Shown here: positions 47,936 through 58,120 of the stretch, in pieces | Numbering within the stretch: position 1 is the stretch's first letter | Layout: every line of letters starts with the position of its first letter | From: Rhynchopus euleeides | Lineage: Eukaryota > Euglenozoa > Diplonemea > Diplonemida > Diplonemidae | Reading direction: 5' to 3' | Assembly: GCA_963210315.1 (NCBI GenBank) | Contig: OY723243.1 | Location: forward strand, 558,001 to 622,000 | Length of the DNA: 64,000 nucleotides | Program-made: the position numbers and the translations under genes | Notes under the pieces: generated by a model | The model's database searches: none | What the model was told of the DNA's origin: nothing | Seen by the model: only the letters and a program-made list of their open reading frames with translations

Positions 47936-48662
47936 CGTCCTGTCGATTTGGCATGGGGCGTGGGGTGGCGAACCCAGATACCGCAGCACTGCTCAACAAG
48001 CGCACCCCACTGCATCCAGAAACAAAAAGGCAGGATGGAAGGGGAAGGGGGGAAAGGGCATCCACGATATATCCCCCTGATCTACGGGCTGGGCAGGCCC
48101 TGCGGAACTGCGCCACACGATCTGCCTGGCAGAGGCTCTCCCTTCCCCCCTCCCCCAACACCCACACGGCAACCTACTGCCTGAGTGCAGGTGGCACCGA
48201 GCGAGCTCTGATGCTGACCCTCTGTACACAACACACATGACACTACTGACATAGAGATAGCACGAAGTGTGCGGACACACCGGCAGGAGGCCGGGGCAGG
48301 GGAGGCGGGGGGGTCAGGAGACCAGGAACATTGCAATAGGCCAAGGGGGGCGGGGGAAGTCGCAGCAGAGGCATCATCAGAGTTCACTCAATTGCGACCT
48401 ACGCCAAAATCAGAACCGACAAAAAGATGTATCGTGCGTATGTACGGGGGGGAGGGTCGAGGCAGGGGGGTCCGTGCCGAACTGTGCTGCCATTGCCATT
48501 TTGCCTGGTCGGGGCTAGAAAACCTTGCTTCACTGCTAGCTACTGGGGGGAGGACGGATGGGGGGGTCACGGCAGGCGGCACTGGCACGGCAAGGGCTTT
48601 TTTTTGGGAGCTGGGTCCCAACAGCCGTGAGATGTCGAGGGGTGGGGCGGGGGTGTCGGCGG
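47936..48662. other. Intergenic region, GAF gene to SnoaL-like gene
   Basis: About 730 bp of G/C-rich unique sequence without a convincing frame. The trans-splice acceptor of the GAF gene (CCACCCCACGCCCCATGC...CGACAG) lies at its left edge. Confidence 0.5.
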
Positions 48663-49389
48663 CTAGAGCGATTTGGTGCCCAGGCTCACCGCACCGATGC
48701 CATCGAGCTCGGGGGCTTCCTCAGGCGCCTCGAAGAGAGGCGGCAGTGCACCGACTTGGATGAAGAAGGACAAAAGGTCTGCCGACTGCACAATGTGCGT
48801 CGTCCGCCCCTCCTCGTCAACGGTGTGGAGGTTGATGCCATCGAAGGTCGAACTCTGCCCGGTCGCCTGTTTGTGAGAAGGGTGTGAGTGAGGCGGTGCC
48901 ACATCGAGACGGCGTATCAGTTCTCGTGCGTTCTTTCGTGGACTTTCTGTACAATGCAGGTCTGCTAATTCAAAGTCAAGAAGTGTGTATTTTTGTGACG
49001 GTAAAAAGGAGAGACACTCCGAATCAGCACAGGGGGAGGGGGTTTTCGGGGAACAGAACATCTGGGCACACCTGGATGCTGCCGTAGTTCCCGACAAAGC
49101 GTGCAAGGTGGGAGTAGCGAACCGCAAACTTGTCGGAATCCTCGTCGCCAATCACCTCCACGATGCGGGGCCTCACATCGAATGCCGCGTTGAACATCGG
49201 AAGGGGCGAGATGATGGCATCAATACCCCTGACGCTCTGGGTCCCCATCTCCATCTCGCAGTCCTCCGCGTACACCTGCGCCCAGTGCTGCTTCTTCAGC
49301 ACCTTCTTCTCCATCCCTTCCGTCAGCAGATCCAGCCGCTTCAGGAACTCCGTGCGCTTCCCCAGCACGCTGCATGTTCTGCGGAACAT
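48663..49389 (-). CDS. SnoaL/NTF2-like fold protein, 173 aa, one intron
   Basis: Exon 1 is 49389-49072 and exon 2 48866-48663; the intron (GTGTGC...ACAG, 205 bp) joins YGSIQ to ATGQSSTFDG in frame. The sequence fits the NTF2-like/SnoaL pattern: an N-terminal helix with WAQVYAEDCEMEMG, GIDAIISPLPMF, strands RIVEVIGDEDSDKFAVRYSH, then TGQSSTFDGINLHTVDEEGR and IVQSADLLSFFIQVG. This fold occurs in polyketide cyclases, small-molecule-binding proteins and non-catalytic subunits, so the function is open. A C/T tract ending CCCCTAG (AG at 49409) precedes the ATG by 19 nt. The upstream neighbour on this strand is only a weakly supported frame. Confidence 0.75.
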
Positions 49390-49894
49390 TGTTCACACCT
49401 CCCTGCTCCTAGGGGGCACGGGCACCTCAAAGAAAACGTGTCGATGCCCTGCGAGATAGTGTGGTGGGATGGCGTATCAAACCCTTTGCATTCACGCAAG
49501 ACTGGGTGAGTGGGGGAGGGGGATCGGCACCATCCCGCAAGGTTTCTGGCATCGACAAAACCGCCATCCATGTGACCTGTGCCGCAGAAGGTCCTGTCTG
49601 CGCCCTCCCCGCCAATGCACCTGTCACTGACACACCCCCCTATGCACAAGCACAGAACACATCACGCCCCTCTCCCCTCCCTTTCCCTTTGCTGTGGATT
49701 TCGTTCTTCATTTTTCTTCTCCGGGTGTTAAAAACGTGAGTCTCAGTAGACCGATGTGTATCAAGTGAGGGAGGAAAGAGTAGGGGGGGGGGGGTTTGGG
49801 GAGAAAGAGAAGAGAAGTTGCAGGTAGTTTATTTGTCTAGCCTCTGTGTAGTTCCCCCCCCCCACCCACCCACCCACCCGTCCCCCAAACCCCC

Positions 49895-50320
49895 CTACCC
49901 GGTTCCCTCCCGTGATGGCTTCCCCCGGCAAATCAAAGCTCTCTCCATTTCCTCGAACTCACCAGCCCGCATGTAGTTTTCGGGGAAACGGGGAGTGGGA
50001 GGAGGTGGTCTGTCTGTGGTGGGAAGAGAGCAACCTACGACTTTGACAGAGAGAGAGGAAGGGAGGTGCATGTGGTCTAACCATCCCCTCCTCCTCGCCT
50101 GCACTCTCCCCCCCGCCGCCCCAACCCCCACCCGCCCCGGACAGCCCACGGCGGCCCTCTTCAACCCGGCAGCGGTGTGTTGTCGCGTGATGCAGAGCAG
50201 GGCAAAAAAAATCACGAAAATCAGTCTCCAGCCCTTCAGTCTATTGTAGGTCGTGTACGCCTCCGAGAATGCGTCAGAGAGCCTCACATCGGCAGGACCC
50301 AGGTCGAAGAGTGGTCTCAT
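49895..50320 (-). CDS. Possible small single-pass membrane protein, unresolved 3' structure
   Basis: An ATG at 50320 follows directly on CTCAAAACAG (AG at 50322), and the first 50 codons look genuine: MRPLFDLGPADVRLSDAF, then NRLKGW and a hydrophobic helix RLIFVIFFALLCI. After about residue 55 the composition turns Gly/Arg-rich and resembles intron sequence. A last segment (ENYMRAGEFEEMERALICRG) before the stop at 49895 again looks coding. A short intron in between is likely, with TCTTCCCACCACAG as a candidate acceptor, but the donor is not clear. It could be a small organellar membrane subunit. No family recognised. Confidence 0.35.
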   Translation of the reverse strand: MRPLFDLGPADVRLSDAFSEAYTTYNRLKGWRLIFVIFFALLCITRQHTAAGLKRAAVGCPGRVGVGAAGGRVQARRRGWLDHMHLPSSLSVKVVGCSLPTTDRPPPPTPRFPENYMRAGEFEEMERALICRGKPSREGTG

Positions 50321-50825
50321 TCTGTTTTGAGACACGACGAAGGGGGGGGGGGTGTGGGGGTGGGGGCAGAGGTTGTCGCAGTGAGGGGCAATTGGAAAGA
50401 AACACGAGAAAAGGAAAGGCTCAAAGTTGCATTCGCTGTGGCCTGCCCATCGGGAGGAGGTGTGTGTGGGGGCGGGGGGGGGGGGGGGGCTCAGCAACAC
50501 AGATCTCTCTCTCTCCCCCTTTCCAGTCGTTACGCGGGGGGCGGGGGGCACAAGCGCTGTGGGCCGCGGACTTCTTCCCCTCCCCCTTCCCCGCCTCAGA
50601 AAATCTTTTGCGTGATCACAATGTGCTCCCACACCCACATCAAGGCAGCAAGCTCTTGGGGTGGTGGAAAGCAGGGGGAACACACAGCATTGATACATTG
50701 AGGATTTAGAACCAGGGAGGGAGGGGATGGCCGTCGCATTGTCGGGGTCTTCACTCTTGTCGGGGTGTGTCACTGTCACTGTGCCACCAGTAGCACCAGA
50801 GTGTCACTGTCACTGTGTCACTGTA

Positions 50826-50901
50826 CCACCTGATTTTTGCCTGAGTTGGGCGGTGGTGTGGCGGCGTTCGGCGGAACCCCATATTGGGCAAAATCAGGTG
50901 G
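50826..50901. repeat. Inverted repeat H, CCACCTGATTTT ends
   Basis: CCACCTGATTTTTGCC at the left is matched by the inverse GGGCAAAATCAGGTGG at the right across 76 bp. CCACCTGATTTTT recurs at 5194-5206, followed in both places by CCTGAGTT, so this is a dispersed sequence. Confidence 0.45.
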
Positions 50902-51502
50902 ACTGTGTGTCAAAAGCTGTGTCACTATGCAGCACAATGTACACCAGTGTATTGTGAGTCAGCTCACTGCTGCTCAGTTCTGTTCTGCAGTTCCGAGCGA
51001 AGACCCCCCAAGAGTAGATCTTTTTTTGGGAGGGAGCCCACATTCTTCAAACGATTATTGGCCATGCCTCTTACAGCACCCAGGGAGTAGGGCTGATGTC
51101 TGGAGTTGTCGGCTCGACACGAACACCCGCCTGATGATGAGATTTTTTTAAATCTCCTAGCGAGTGCCACCCAGCGTGTGTTGGCACAGGGGCAAGCAGT
51201 GGGTGGTCATCACCACAACCACCCAACCCCCACGAGAAGGTGTTGGGGGGGGGGGGGGGGGGAGATGGAACACAACAGAAGCAACGTGCACCGCGCAGCG
51301 GACGTGGGGGAGGAGCAAAAAAGGGAGGTGTGTACGGGGTGGGGAAGAGGGAGAGGATAAAGGTCGCTTGCGCATGCACTATCACTTCAATATTTCCCGG
51401 GGGGTAGGGGGGTTAGGGTGTCACCCTCAGAAGGATTTATGATGGCGGTGTTAGGTCAAGGTTCAGAGTGCGGGTGGGGGTTCACAACAATAAGTTGATG
51501 GA

Positions 51503-51610
51503 GGCCTTCGCTCTGTGCCACACTGTGTGTAAACTGTGTCACTTTGCAGCCCAGTGTCGTGAGGCGGTTCACCATTTCTCACTTCTCAGATGCATTTCTG
51601 AGCGAAGGCC
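51503..51610. mobile_element. Small MITE-like element, family G, copy 2
   Basis: The perfect inverted ends GGCCTTCGCTC and GAGCGAAGGCC bound a 108-bp non-coding body related, in reverse orientation, to 32425-32508. Degenerate relatives or single ends occur near 1036, 5093, 50998 and 53088. The target duplication is unclear. Confidence 0.6.
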
Positions 51611-52521
51611 CCGATGACAAGTTCTGGCCGTGTCTCTTGCTCCTGTTTCAGCTTCGCCTGGCCGGTCTCAACGAGCAGGGCAGCAACGTACACAATGTTG
51701 CCCAGGGGCGTTGGACTTCATTTTTCCTTGGGAGCGCGGTGACCTGCACAGTGATGCCAGAAGGCGCGTTTTGTAGCACACACCCCTTCGCTCAACCTTG
51801 CTTTTCGAATCCAGTTTTCAATTGAACGACTCAGCCATACTATCGGGCAGCCAACGGGCCTTGGGAGGAATCGTTGCCTCCCCGCCAGCCCAGGTGTTGC
51901 TGTGAGCTGCGCTCTCAGAGCTGCTCCCCCCCTTCTCCCTTGTTTGTTATTCGCACCTGCAGGCCTGCCGAAAAGGGGGTCGGGGGGTTTCGATACGAGG
52001 AGGAACAACAAAATCCGGAACAAACCAATCGGGGAGGGAAAAAGAGAGTTGCGAAAAAAAAAGGTGGGGCAAATTGTGTAGCAGCGCGGCACGCGTGCCC
52101 CCCCCCCCCCTACCCCCCATGGCAATACCTGTGCCTGTTGTGTTGAGCGGGATATGGGGCGCCGGAAAAGCGTGGTTTGCTGAAGGTGACACAAGACCCA
52201 AAACAAAATAATCCAAGAGTGGGGAGGGAGACGGGGAGAGATGTGGGGGCTGGGGGAGCAAGAGTCACGGGGCCCATGAACAGACCTTTGACCGCAAAGA
52301 ACAAGAGAAGAGAAGCGGGTGGTGGGGGGGGCGGGGGGGGAACGGGGAACAGAGTTAATCCAGTTTTGATACTTGAGGGTGACGTGATGATACTTGATAC
52401 GACTACCAGACGTGCGGTTTCCTGTGTCAAAAGTAACAAAGAGCCGCACAGATAGGCTGGGAGTGACGACCTTCGAAGCTGATATCGAACAGTGATCGGC
52501 AGAGGTCCCGGTTTGAAGTTA

Positions 52522-53063
52522 CCGTATACGTAAATATTATGGAACGTAAATATTATGGAACGGGCCCATTTTTGGCCGGTCCGTTCCATAATATTTACGT
52601 TCCATAATATTTACAGGGCCAGTTGGGGACTCGGTGGTGAGGACGGCTTGCGTCAGGAATCGCGCGAAAAGTGCACGAGTAGGTCCCGTCAGGGACTCTG
52701 TATGCCGTCCGATCACCTGGTCCAAGTCCCCGAGTCGCAGAAAGCCCTGTAAATATTATGGAACGAAAAAAATCTGGAACGCCAACCCACCAGCGTTCCA
52801 AAATATTTACGTTCCATAATATTTACGTTCCATAATATTTACCTACCACCCCCCGTGTATATGTCACCCCCCCCAGGTGCAAAAATCGGGAGGGGGGTGA
52901 CATGAACACACCTTTTAGGGGGTGACATATACACGGGGGGTGGTAGGTTAGTGTATGTCACCCCCCGCCAGGGCCGCTTGGGGGTGACATAAACACACCC
53001 CTTTTGGGGGGTGACATATACACGGGGGGTGGTAGGTACGTTCCAAAATATTTACGTATACGG
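52522..53063 (-). mobile_element. Short hairpin-modular TA element, family C copy 2, split by element B
   Basis: The same ends (CCGTATACGTAAATATT) and TA flanks (52520-52521, 53064-53065) as 9076-9404, in the opposite orientation. A B element is inserted at a TA at 52840-52841. Without it the copy is about 345 bp, 16 bp more than copy 1, because one end has four GTAAATATTATGGAAC units instead of three. The shared unique core around 52615-52750 appears nearly identical between the two copies. The hairpin 52546-52598 is the exact counterpart of 9328-9380. Confidence 0.83.
52842..53036. mobile_element. Short hairpin-modular TA element, family B, nested in C2
   Basis: The inverted ends CCTACCACCCCCCGTGTATATG are flanked by TA (52840-52841, 53037-53038). 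It contains two consecutive three-unit modules of GTGTATATGTCACC in the outward-inward-inward order also seen in family A. The first module alone (52842-52947) is bounded by its own copies of the end sequence, so this may be a dimer. The hairpin 52855-52909 has a loop with CAAAAATCGGG. Confidence 0.75.
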
Positions 53064-54078
53064 TATTACATTACCACATAGGGGCCTTACGCTCTGTGCC
53101 ACTGTGGCACCTTGCTTTCCTGAGCGAAAACCAGCGACCCCCCATGCATTGAATTCAGACGCAACACGACCCCGCCACAGGAGTCAACAAAGAAGAACAA
53201 TAAAGGACCGTCGGTATTGAAACAAATGGATGTGGGGGCGGTGGAGTGATGTGTATGATAAGATGCAGTCGGATTTGAACGATTTTTTTTAAACATCTGC
53301 CCCTTAGTAGCCCCTGGATGGAGGACGCCCCATGCCCCCCTCAAAGGGCCAGGGCAAAACAAAATCAACTCACCACAGCCAGCTCTGGGAGTCGTCTTTG
53401 TTACCTAAAGCGCCGCCCACTCTTTTTTTGACACTGAAAGGGGGTCCTGCTGCGGTAAGTAACACACAACGGATGCGGGGGAGGGGGGAGGGGTGGGGGA
53501 GCTGACTCCGAACGAGTTATGAAGGAGTCGCTCTCTGTGTCCACAATTTAGCGCACCGCCCACACCAGTTGGTTTGCCTGTCAACACTGCCTCTCAAAAC
53601 AAGACGGAAAATCCTGCTCAAAAGGCACAAATCGACGGGATTTACGGGGCGGGGCAGGGGGGATGAGGAACGAAAAAATGCACGTCTTCAGGGGGTCGCC
53701 CAAGACTTCTTGATGCATGCATTAATTCCGGCCTGACCCGTGGAGACGAGGCCAGCACCGCCACAGCACAGAAAGGGCGCCCTTGAGTCCTGGGTTAGGC
53801 AAGAGCAGCACCGTGCGCTGGGATCACATTGTGTTAGGGGTTCAGTTATTGCGTTATTTGGTTCTGTTTTTAGTGGAAAAGGGTGAAAGTTGGGGGCAAT
53901 GACGGACAGGTTGGGGGGGGGGGGTGGGGGGTGGGGGGGAATAGGGGTTTGGCGGCAGTGGCAACTTCGGGAGGCGGTATGGACCCTTCCCGCAGACTTT
54001 CAACATTGTATTTGGTTATTCGGCTTGTTCAGAGGGGGGGTCATAGGGTTTTCGTTAGACCGGAGGCTTACTATGTTA

Positions 54079-55422
54079 GGAGGGTGTCCGGTACTCCGGA
54101 TTTTCCTGATTTTTCCCGATTTTCCGAAAGTTTTGCCACTGGTTGACACAAGGGCAAATTTCGAGCAAAATCCGAAAATCAGGAAAAATCGGGAAAAAAC
54201 AGGAAATCCAGGGGGGGCCACCGGAGACCCTCCCCGAAAAAATCCGATTTTTTTGGGTCGAAAAAAAAATTTTTTTTCCGACCCGAGAATCTGTATCTGC
54301 GGACTGCCACACTCTGAAAAACCGAAAAATTTCCGAAAAAAATCGAAAATTTTGGCCTTTCCTGGCCTGTGTGGTCCCAAAGGGCCCAGGTTGCCCGGTT
54401 TTTCTCCCAAAAAACACCCCAAAAATTTTTCCGCCGCCCTTCGGGCGGCGTCGTCGTTTCACTCTGTACTAAGGACGTCGGTAAAGCCGAGCCCTTTGTA
54501 CAACCGTTTCACTCTGACTTCTGTCTGTCTGTCCTGTGTGCCATCAGTGTGTCCCCGTTCCAGTGATTCCGCTCCATCCCATTGAGTGTCTCTCAGTTCT
54601 GCTCGTTCTGACAGTGGAGGTGGTCTCCTGCGACTGCGTCGGTTTCTTGGCTGCCCCGTGTCTGCAGTTCCACTTGTGTCATGGACTCGTTGTGGTTACT
54701 GGTGCTCTGCAATATTTTCGCTGCTGCTCGTTAGTTCCGTCCCGTTTCATTCCCAGCTGCTCAGGGAGAGCTGCCCTGTGTTTGCCGCAAAGGGCGCTGC
54801 TGATCCTTGTTCCTCATCGCGTTGTGACTCCCATTCAGCCTGGCGGGGCAGTCTTCAGCGTTCAAACTACCTGATAGTTCCCGAAGTTCGCGGATTCCGC
54901 CGCTCATCTTGCACCATATGGGCACCAAGCCGGCAACGATAGCCTGTGGCGTTGAGGCGCCATCGGCTGTCTCCCGGAGCATTTCCAACCTCACATCCGT
55001 GAGGCCACCCAGGTTTGTGGGTTCCATAAAGAACTCAGGCGGGTGCCGCTCTCGTACCCCCGCATGCCTCACCCGCCGCGAACGAGGGAGGCCGCCACGC
55101 ATGAGGAGCTTCTCTTCGCCACCTCCCGCTGCTCGTCAGTCAGGGAGCTACACCCCGTTTTTTCGGTTGAAGTTTTTTCTGATCAGAGTTGCACCCACCG
55201 TTTCTCTCCGTCCAGCCCGAGAATGTCGAACCCTGAAAAATCGACAACACCCCACATCCTGCACCTGAGACGCGGCTTCCTTATCTGAGGGGCCGCGTCC
55301 AAATACACGGACTTTGCTAAACTGGACCCAACTCCCCACACCCTTTTTTTTGCCATTTTTTCAAAAAATCCCCCAAAATTTTCCAAATTTTTCAAAAATT
55401 TCCTAAATTTAGGACACCCTCC
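54079..55422. mobile_element. 1.34-kb DNA element with TTA target duplication
   Basis: It starts GGAGGGTGTCC (54079-54089), ends with the inverse GGACACCCTCC (55412-55422), and is flanked by TTA on both sides (54076-54078, 55423-55425). A 3-bp TTA/TAA duplication is typical of PIF/Harbinger elements. Both subterminal zones are A/T-rich with runs of GAAAAAT/ATTTTTC. The interior holds only short frames; one minus-strand stretch (about 55030-54860, with EPTNLGGLTDVRLEMLRET) looks protein-like but matches no family I know. It is probably a non-autonomous derivative. Confidence 0.6.
55311..55341 (+). repeat. 31-bp dispersed core repeat, copy 2
   Basis: Identical to 946-976. It lies about 80 bp inside the right end of the TTA-flanked element, so the family probably has other copies with this part conserved. 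Confidence 0.75.
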
Positions 55423-56406
55423 TTAGGAAAGAAATAACGGGAGTGCTGGTATCCCTCCAGTCGATAGGGCCGAACTACCGACCCCGACTTGTTAACTCCG
55501 AAGAAGAAGGAGAAGAAGAAGGTTGATTCCAAGACCGCTGGCGCCACCCTCCACCACTGTGCCGAGATATTTGGTTCGGCGTGAGCAGCGAGGATCCTGA
55601 TTCGTTCGTTAGCTTCATGGCGCACTCAGCAGTGTGGGCGACAGTATCGTTCGGATTTCCTTTGTCTTTTTCACACAAAAACCTCAAGCAAGGTTCTTTT
55701 TTTTTTGCCCGGAAGCCGAAAGGGTTTTATTTTTGGTTATTTCTTTTCAATTTTTGACAACGTGCTGCAGCATGACCAACTCTAACACTCTTGCTACCGC
55801 CTCGTTTCGAACTTGTGTGGAAATGTTGTGAGAGCAGTGCAAGCAGCAGCTGGAGTATACAAAATCGCCAGATTCTTTTCCCTCTTTCTGATCCCGGGTT
55901 CTCTCTATCAATAACGGCGTTGCTTGCGCGTTTAGATGAGTGGGGTTGGCTGGCTGGCTTGGCACAAGACGATGGAAGCCAGAATCCCGCATCACCAACG
56001 CGCTCTCAACGGCCCGCCCAGGTGCTTCATTTTGTTCGGAAAGATCCTAGGTGAATCGGAGGCACCAACCTTCTGGCTATCCGAGCACACACCCCCCTCG
56101 GCGCACCCTCTCCAAACGAAGGGGCCTTGTATAATAGGATACCCCCACACACACTTCGGCACAGAACGACTGCCTCCTTGATAGAAGAACCGGTTGGTAA
56201 ACTACCAGACACACCCGGTGAATCAACAGCAGCTGCTCCATTTGTCCCGCGTGCCCCTGACCCCCCCCCCCAAACAGATAGGCACCCACCAACACTTCAA
56301 GCTGTTGCGCACCCGCCCTGTGTGTGAATTTTTTAACTTAAATTCTCCCACAGGGCATCACACAGCCCGCCCACCCCCACCCCCCCCCCCCCCGCCATCC
56401 CCAGGT

Positions 56407-56703
56407 CACCACGGACTAGTCGGGCAGTGACGGGTGGGGTCGACTAGTCGGGACGACGGGTGAAAACTCGACAGGCGGCACCCGTCGACTCGACGGGCCC
56501 ACCCGTCGAGTCGACGGGTGGCACCCGTCGACTCGACGGGTGAACCTGCTGAAACGACGGGTGTTCCAGCCATTTCCTGTTGATATGGGCCAATTTCCAT
56601 TGAAAACTAGGGGAGTACCTTGCATGGCATCAGGTTATTTTTCACGCCGAGCTATCTTCCCTGCACAGACCCACCCCCCCATTACTTTCCATTTACAATT
56701 CCT
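56407..56703. repeat. Left inverted repeat of element D
   Basis: 297 bp. The outer part has three palindromes of the CACCCGTCGACTCGACGGG type at about 56478-56542, preceded by two GACTAGTCG motifs. The inner part, from GTGAACCTGCTGAAACGACG on, matches the right repeat almost perfectly. Confidence 0.88.
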
Positions 56704-56979
56704 ACTTGATGGGGCCTCAAGTGCATGTGCGACGGCTGTTCTCGTGGATTTTCATTGTTCGAGGGATCTTGACTCTGACAAACTGTGTCAGTTTGACAGA
56801 GCAACCTACTTCATGAAGGTGATCACTTTTCTGCCAGGCAAATTTTCGCCCCAGCCCCCAACCCTTGCACAACCCACAAGGCAGTCTCCAAGATACCGTA
56901 CCCTCATCACCACCCAGGCCAAGATACCCCAAGATACCATCATCACCACCCAGGCCACCCAGACGAGCCACACCAATCA

Positions 56980-57948
56980 ATGCCAGCGGCAAAGCGTACT
57001 GCAGCGCAGGCCCTCGCCAGCGCTGTGGACATGACGGTGTTTGTACGTGCTTGGATCAACACGTACGTTGTCGAGCGTGATGCTGATGGGTTGAGCCACA
57101 TGACCCTGAAGCAGCTTCTCGGCAAGCTGACGGATACTACCATCAAGTCGACTGATCCCATCATCAGTCTTGCCCTGTACAAAAAGTATGAGAAGCTGGG
57201 GGGTGGGGTGATCAGCAAGTCGACCGCGCTGAAGGATGGTCGCACGATGTACGCTGCCCGTGTCAATAGCGGGTCAGACATCGAGTTTGTCGGGTTGGGC
57301 CTCCGGAAGAGCAACGGGAAGGACCACCCGACAGGGCTCAAGGAGATGGCCGACGCCTGCCCCGCGGCACCTATCGGTACCGCTGCAGCTATGGTGAAGC
57401 TGTACGAGGCGGAGAAGAAACAGGCACAGAAGACCCAGCAGAAGACCGGGCCACCGAAGGCCAACAAGGTGGCCTACCCCCAGTTCTCGGGGGCTCGCAA
57501 GAAGGAGGGCGCCAACCTGTACTACGCCTTCGCAGTGGAGGTGGGGTTTGCGCAGCTCCTCAGCTGTTCCCAGAACGGCCACCAGGTGACGCTCTCGTGG
57601 ACACGCCTGCGGAAGACTAATGATCTTCCGAAGGGCGAGTACTCCACGGTCCTCATCATCCCGCCAGAGTGCCTGCTCAATCTGCAGGTCAAGGCAGAGG
57701 CGCGTGATGAGGACGGCATCATTTCCGTCAAGTGTCCGTTGCTGACCAAGCAAGGTTCAGCAATGGACACGACAGCAAGTGATGGCAGCAAGTGGAAGCT
57801 GCTGATGGGGGACGATGATGATGATGAAGAAGATGGTGGGGATGAGGGCACCGAAGATGATGGTGGAGACGGCAGTGATGGCGGGGATGCCAACGCCGAC
57901 ACCATCGGCGACTCCACGCCGACCGTGTTCCACAGTGCAGACCTTTGA
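56980..57948 (+). CDS. Element D first protein, 322 aa, acidic tail, unknown family
   Basis: The ATG at 56980 opens a 322-codon frame. The N-terminal half is basic and helical (KRTAAQALASAVDMTVFVRA, LKQLLGKLTDTTIKS), a middle Lys-rich segment (EAEKKQAQKTQQKTGPPKAN) leads to a mixed alpha/beta domain (YYAFAVEVGFAQLLSC, STVLIIPPECLLNLQV), and the last 45 residues are strongly acidic (GDDDDDEEDGGDEGTEDDGG). I recognise no family. The position next to the zinc-finger gene, inside the same inverted repeats, suggests an accessory function, possibly binding of the palindromic ends, as TnpA does for En/Spm; this is inference. The spacing to the second gene is 172 bp. Confidence 0.75.
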   Translation: MPAAKRTAAQALASAVDMTVFVRAWINTYVVERDADGLSHMTLKQLLGKLTDTTIKSTDPIISLALYKKYEKLGGGVISKSTALKDGRTMYAARVNSGSDIEFVGLGLRKSNGKDHPTGLKEMADACPAAPIGTAAAMVKLYEAEKKQAQKTQQKTGPPKANKVAYPQFSGARKKEGANLYYAFAVEVGFAQLLSCSQNGHQVTLSWTRLRKTNDLPKGEYSTVLIIPPECLLNLQVKAEARDEDGIISVKCPLLTKQGSAMDTTASDGSKWKLLMGDDDDDEEDGGDEGTEDDGGDGSDGGDANADTIGDSTPTVFHSADL

Positions 57949-58089
57949 GCGAGCCAGGAGGAGAGAAACATGATGCATCAGCGAAATACTGACAGCCCCA
58001 AGCCCCTGACCTCTGACCCTGGTAAATGATCACTTGTGCCTTTTTCTCTACGGTTTCAACATTTGGGTATCAACTAGCCACTATCAAAG

Positions 58090-58112
58090 CTGCACTCACT
58101 CTTCCATTGCAG
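58090..58112 (+). promoter_or_regulatory. Putative trans-splice acceptor for element D second gene
   Basis: CTGCACTCACTCTTCCATTG followed by CAG ends at 58112, eight bases before the ATG at 58121. It separates the two element genes into two trans-spliced messages and excludes the in-frame methionine codon at 58034 as the start. Confidence 0.7.
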
Positions 58113-58120
58113 GAGGCACC

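Larger units (their letters stand above)
49390..56406. other. Seven-kilobase region of repeats and mobile elements
   Basis: Between the SnoaL-like gene and the two-gene transposon. It contains a weak small gene (49895-50320), the H hairpin (50826-50901), element G2 (51503-51610), element C2 with nested B (52522-53063), the TTA-flanked 1.34-kb element (54079-55422), and G/C runs up to 18 bases. The remaining stretches (about 51620-52510, 53070-54070 and 55430-56400) hold no recognised gene. Confidence 0.55.
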
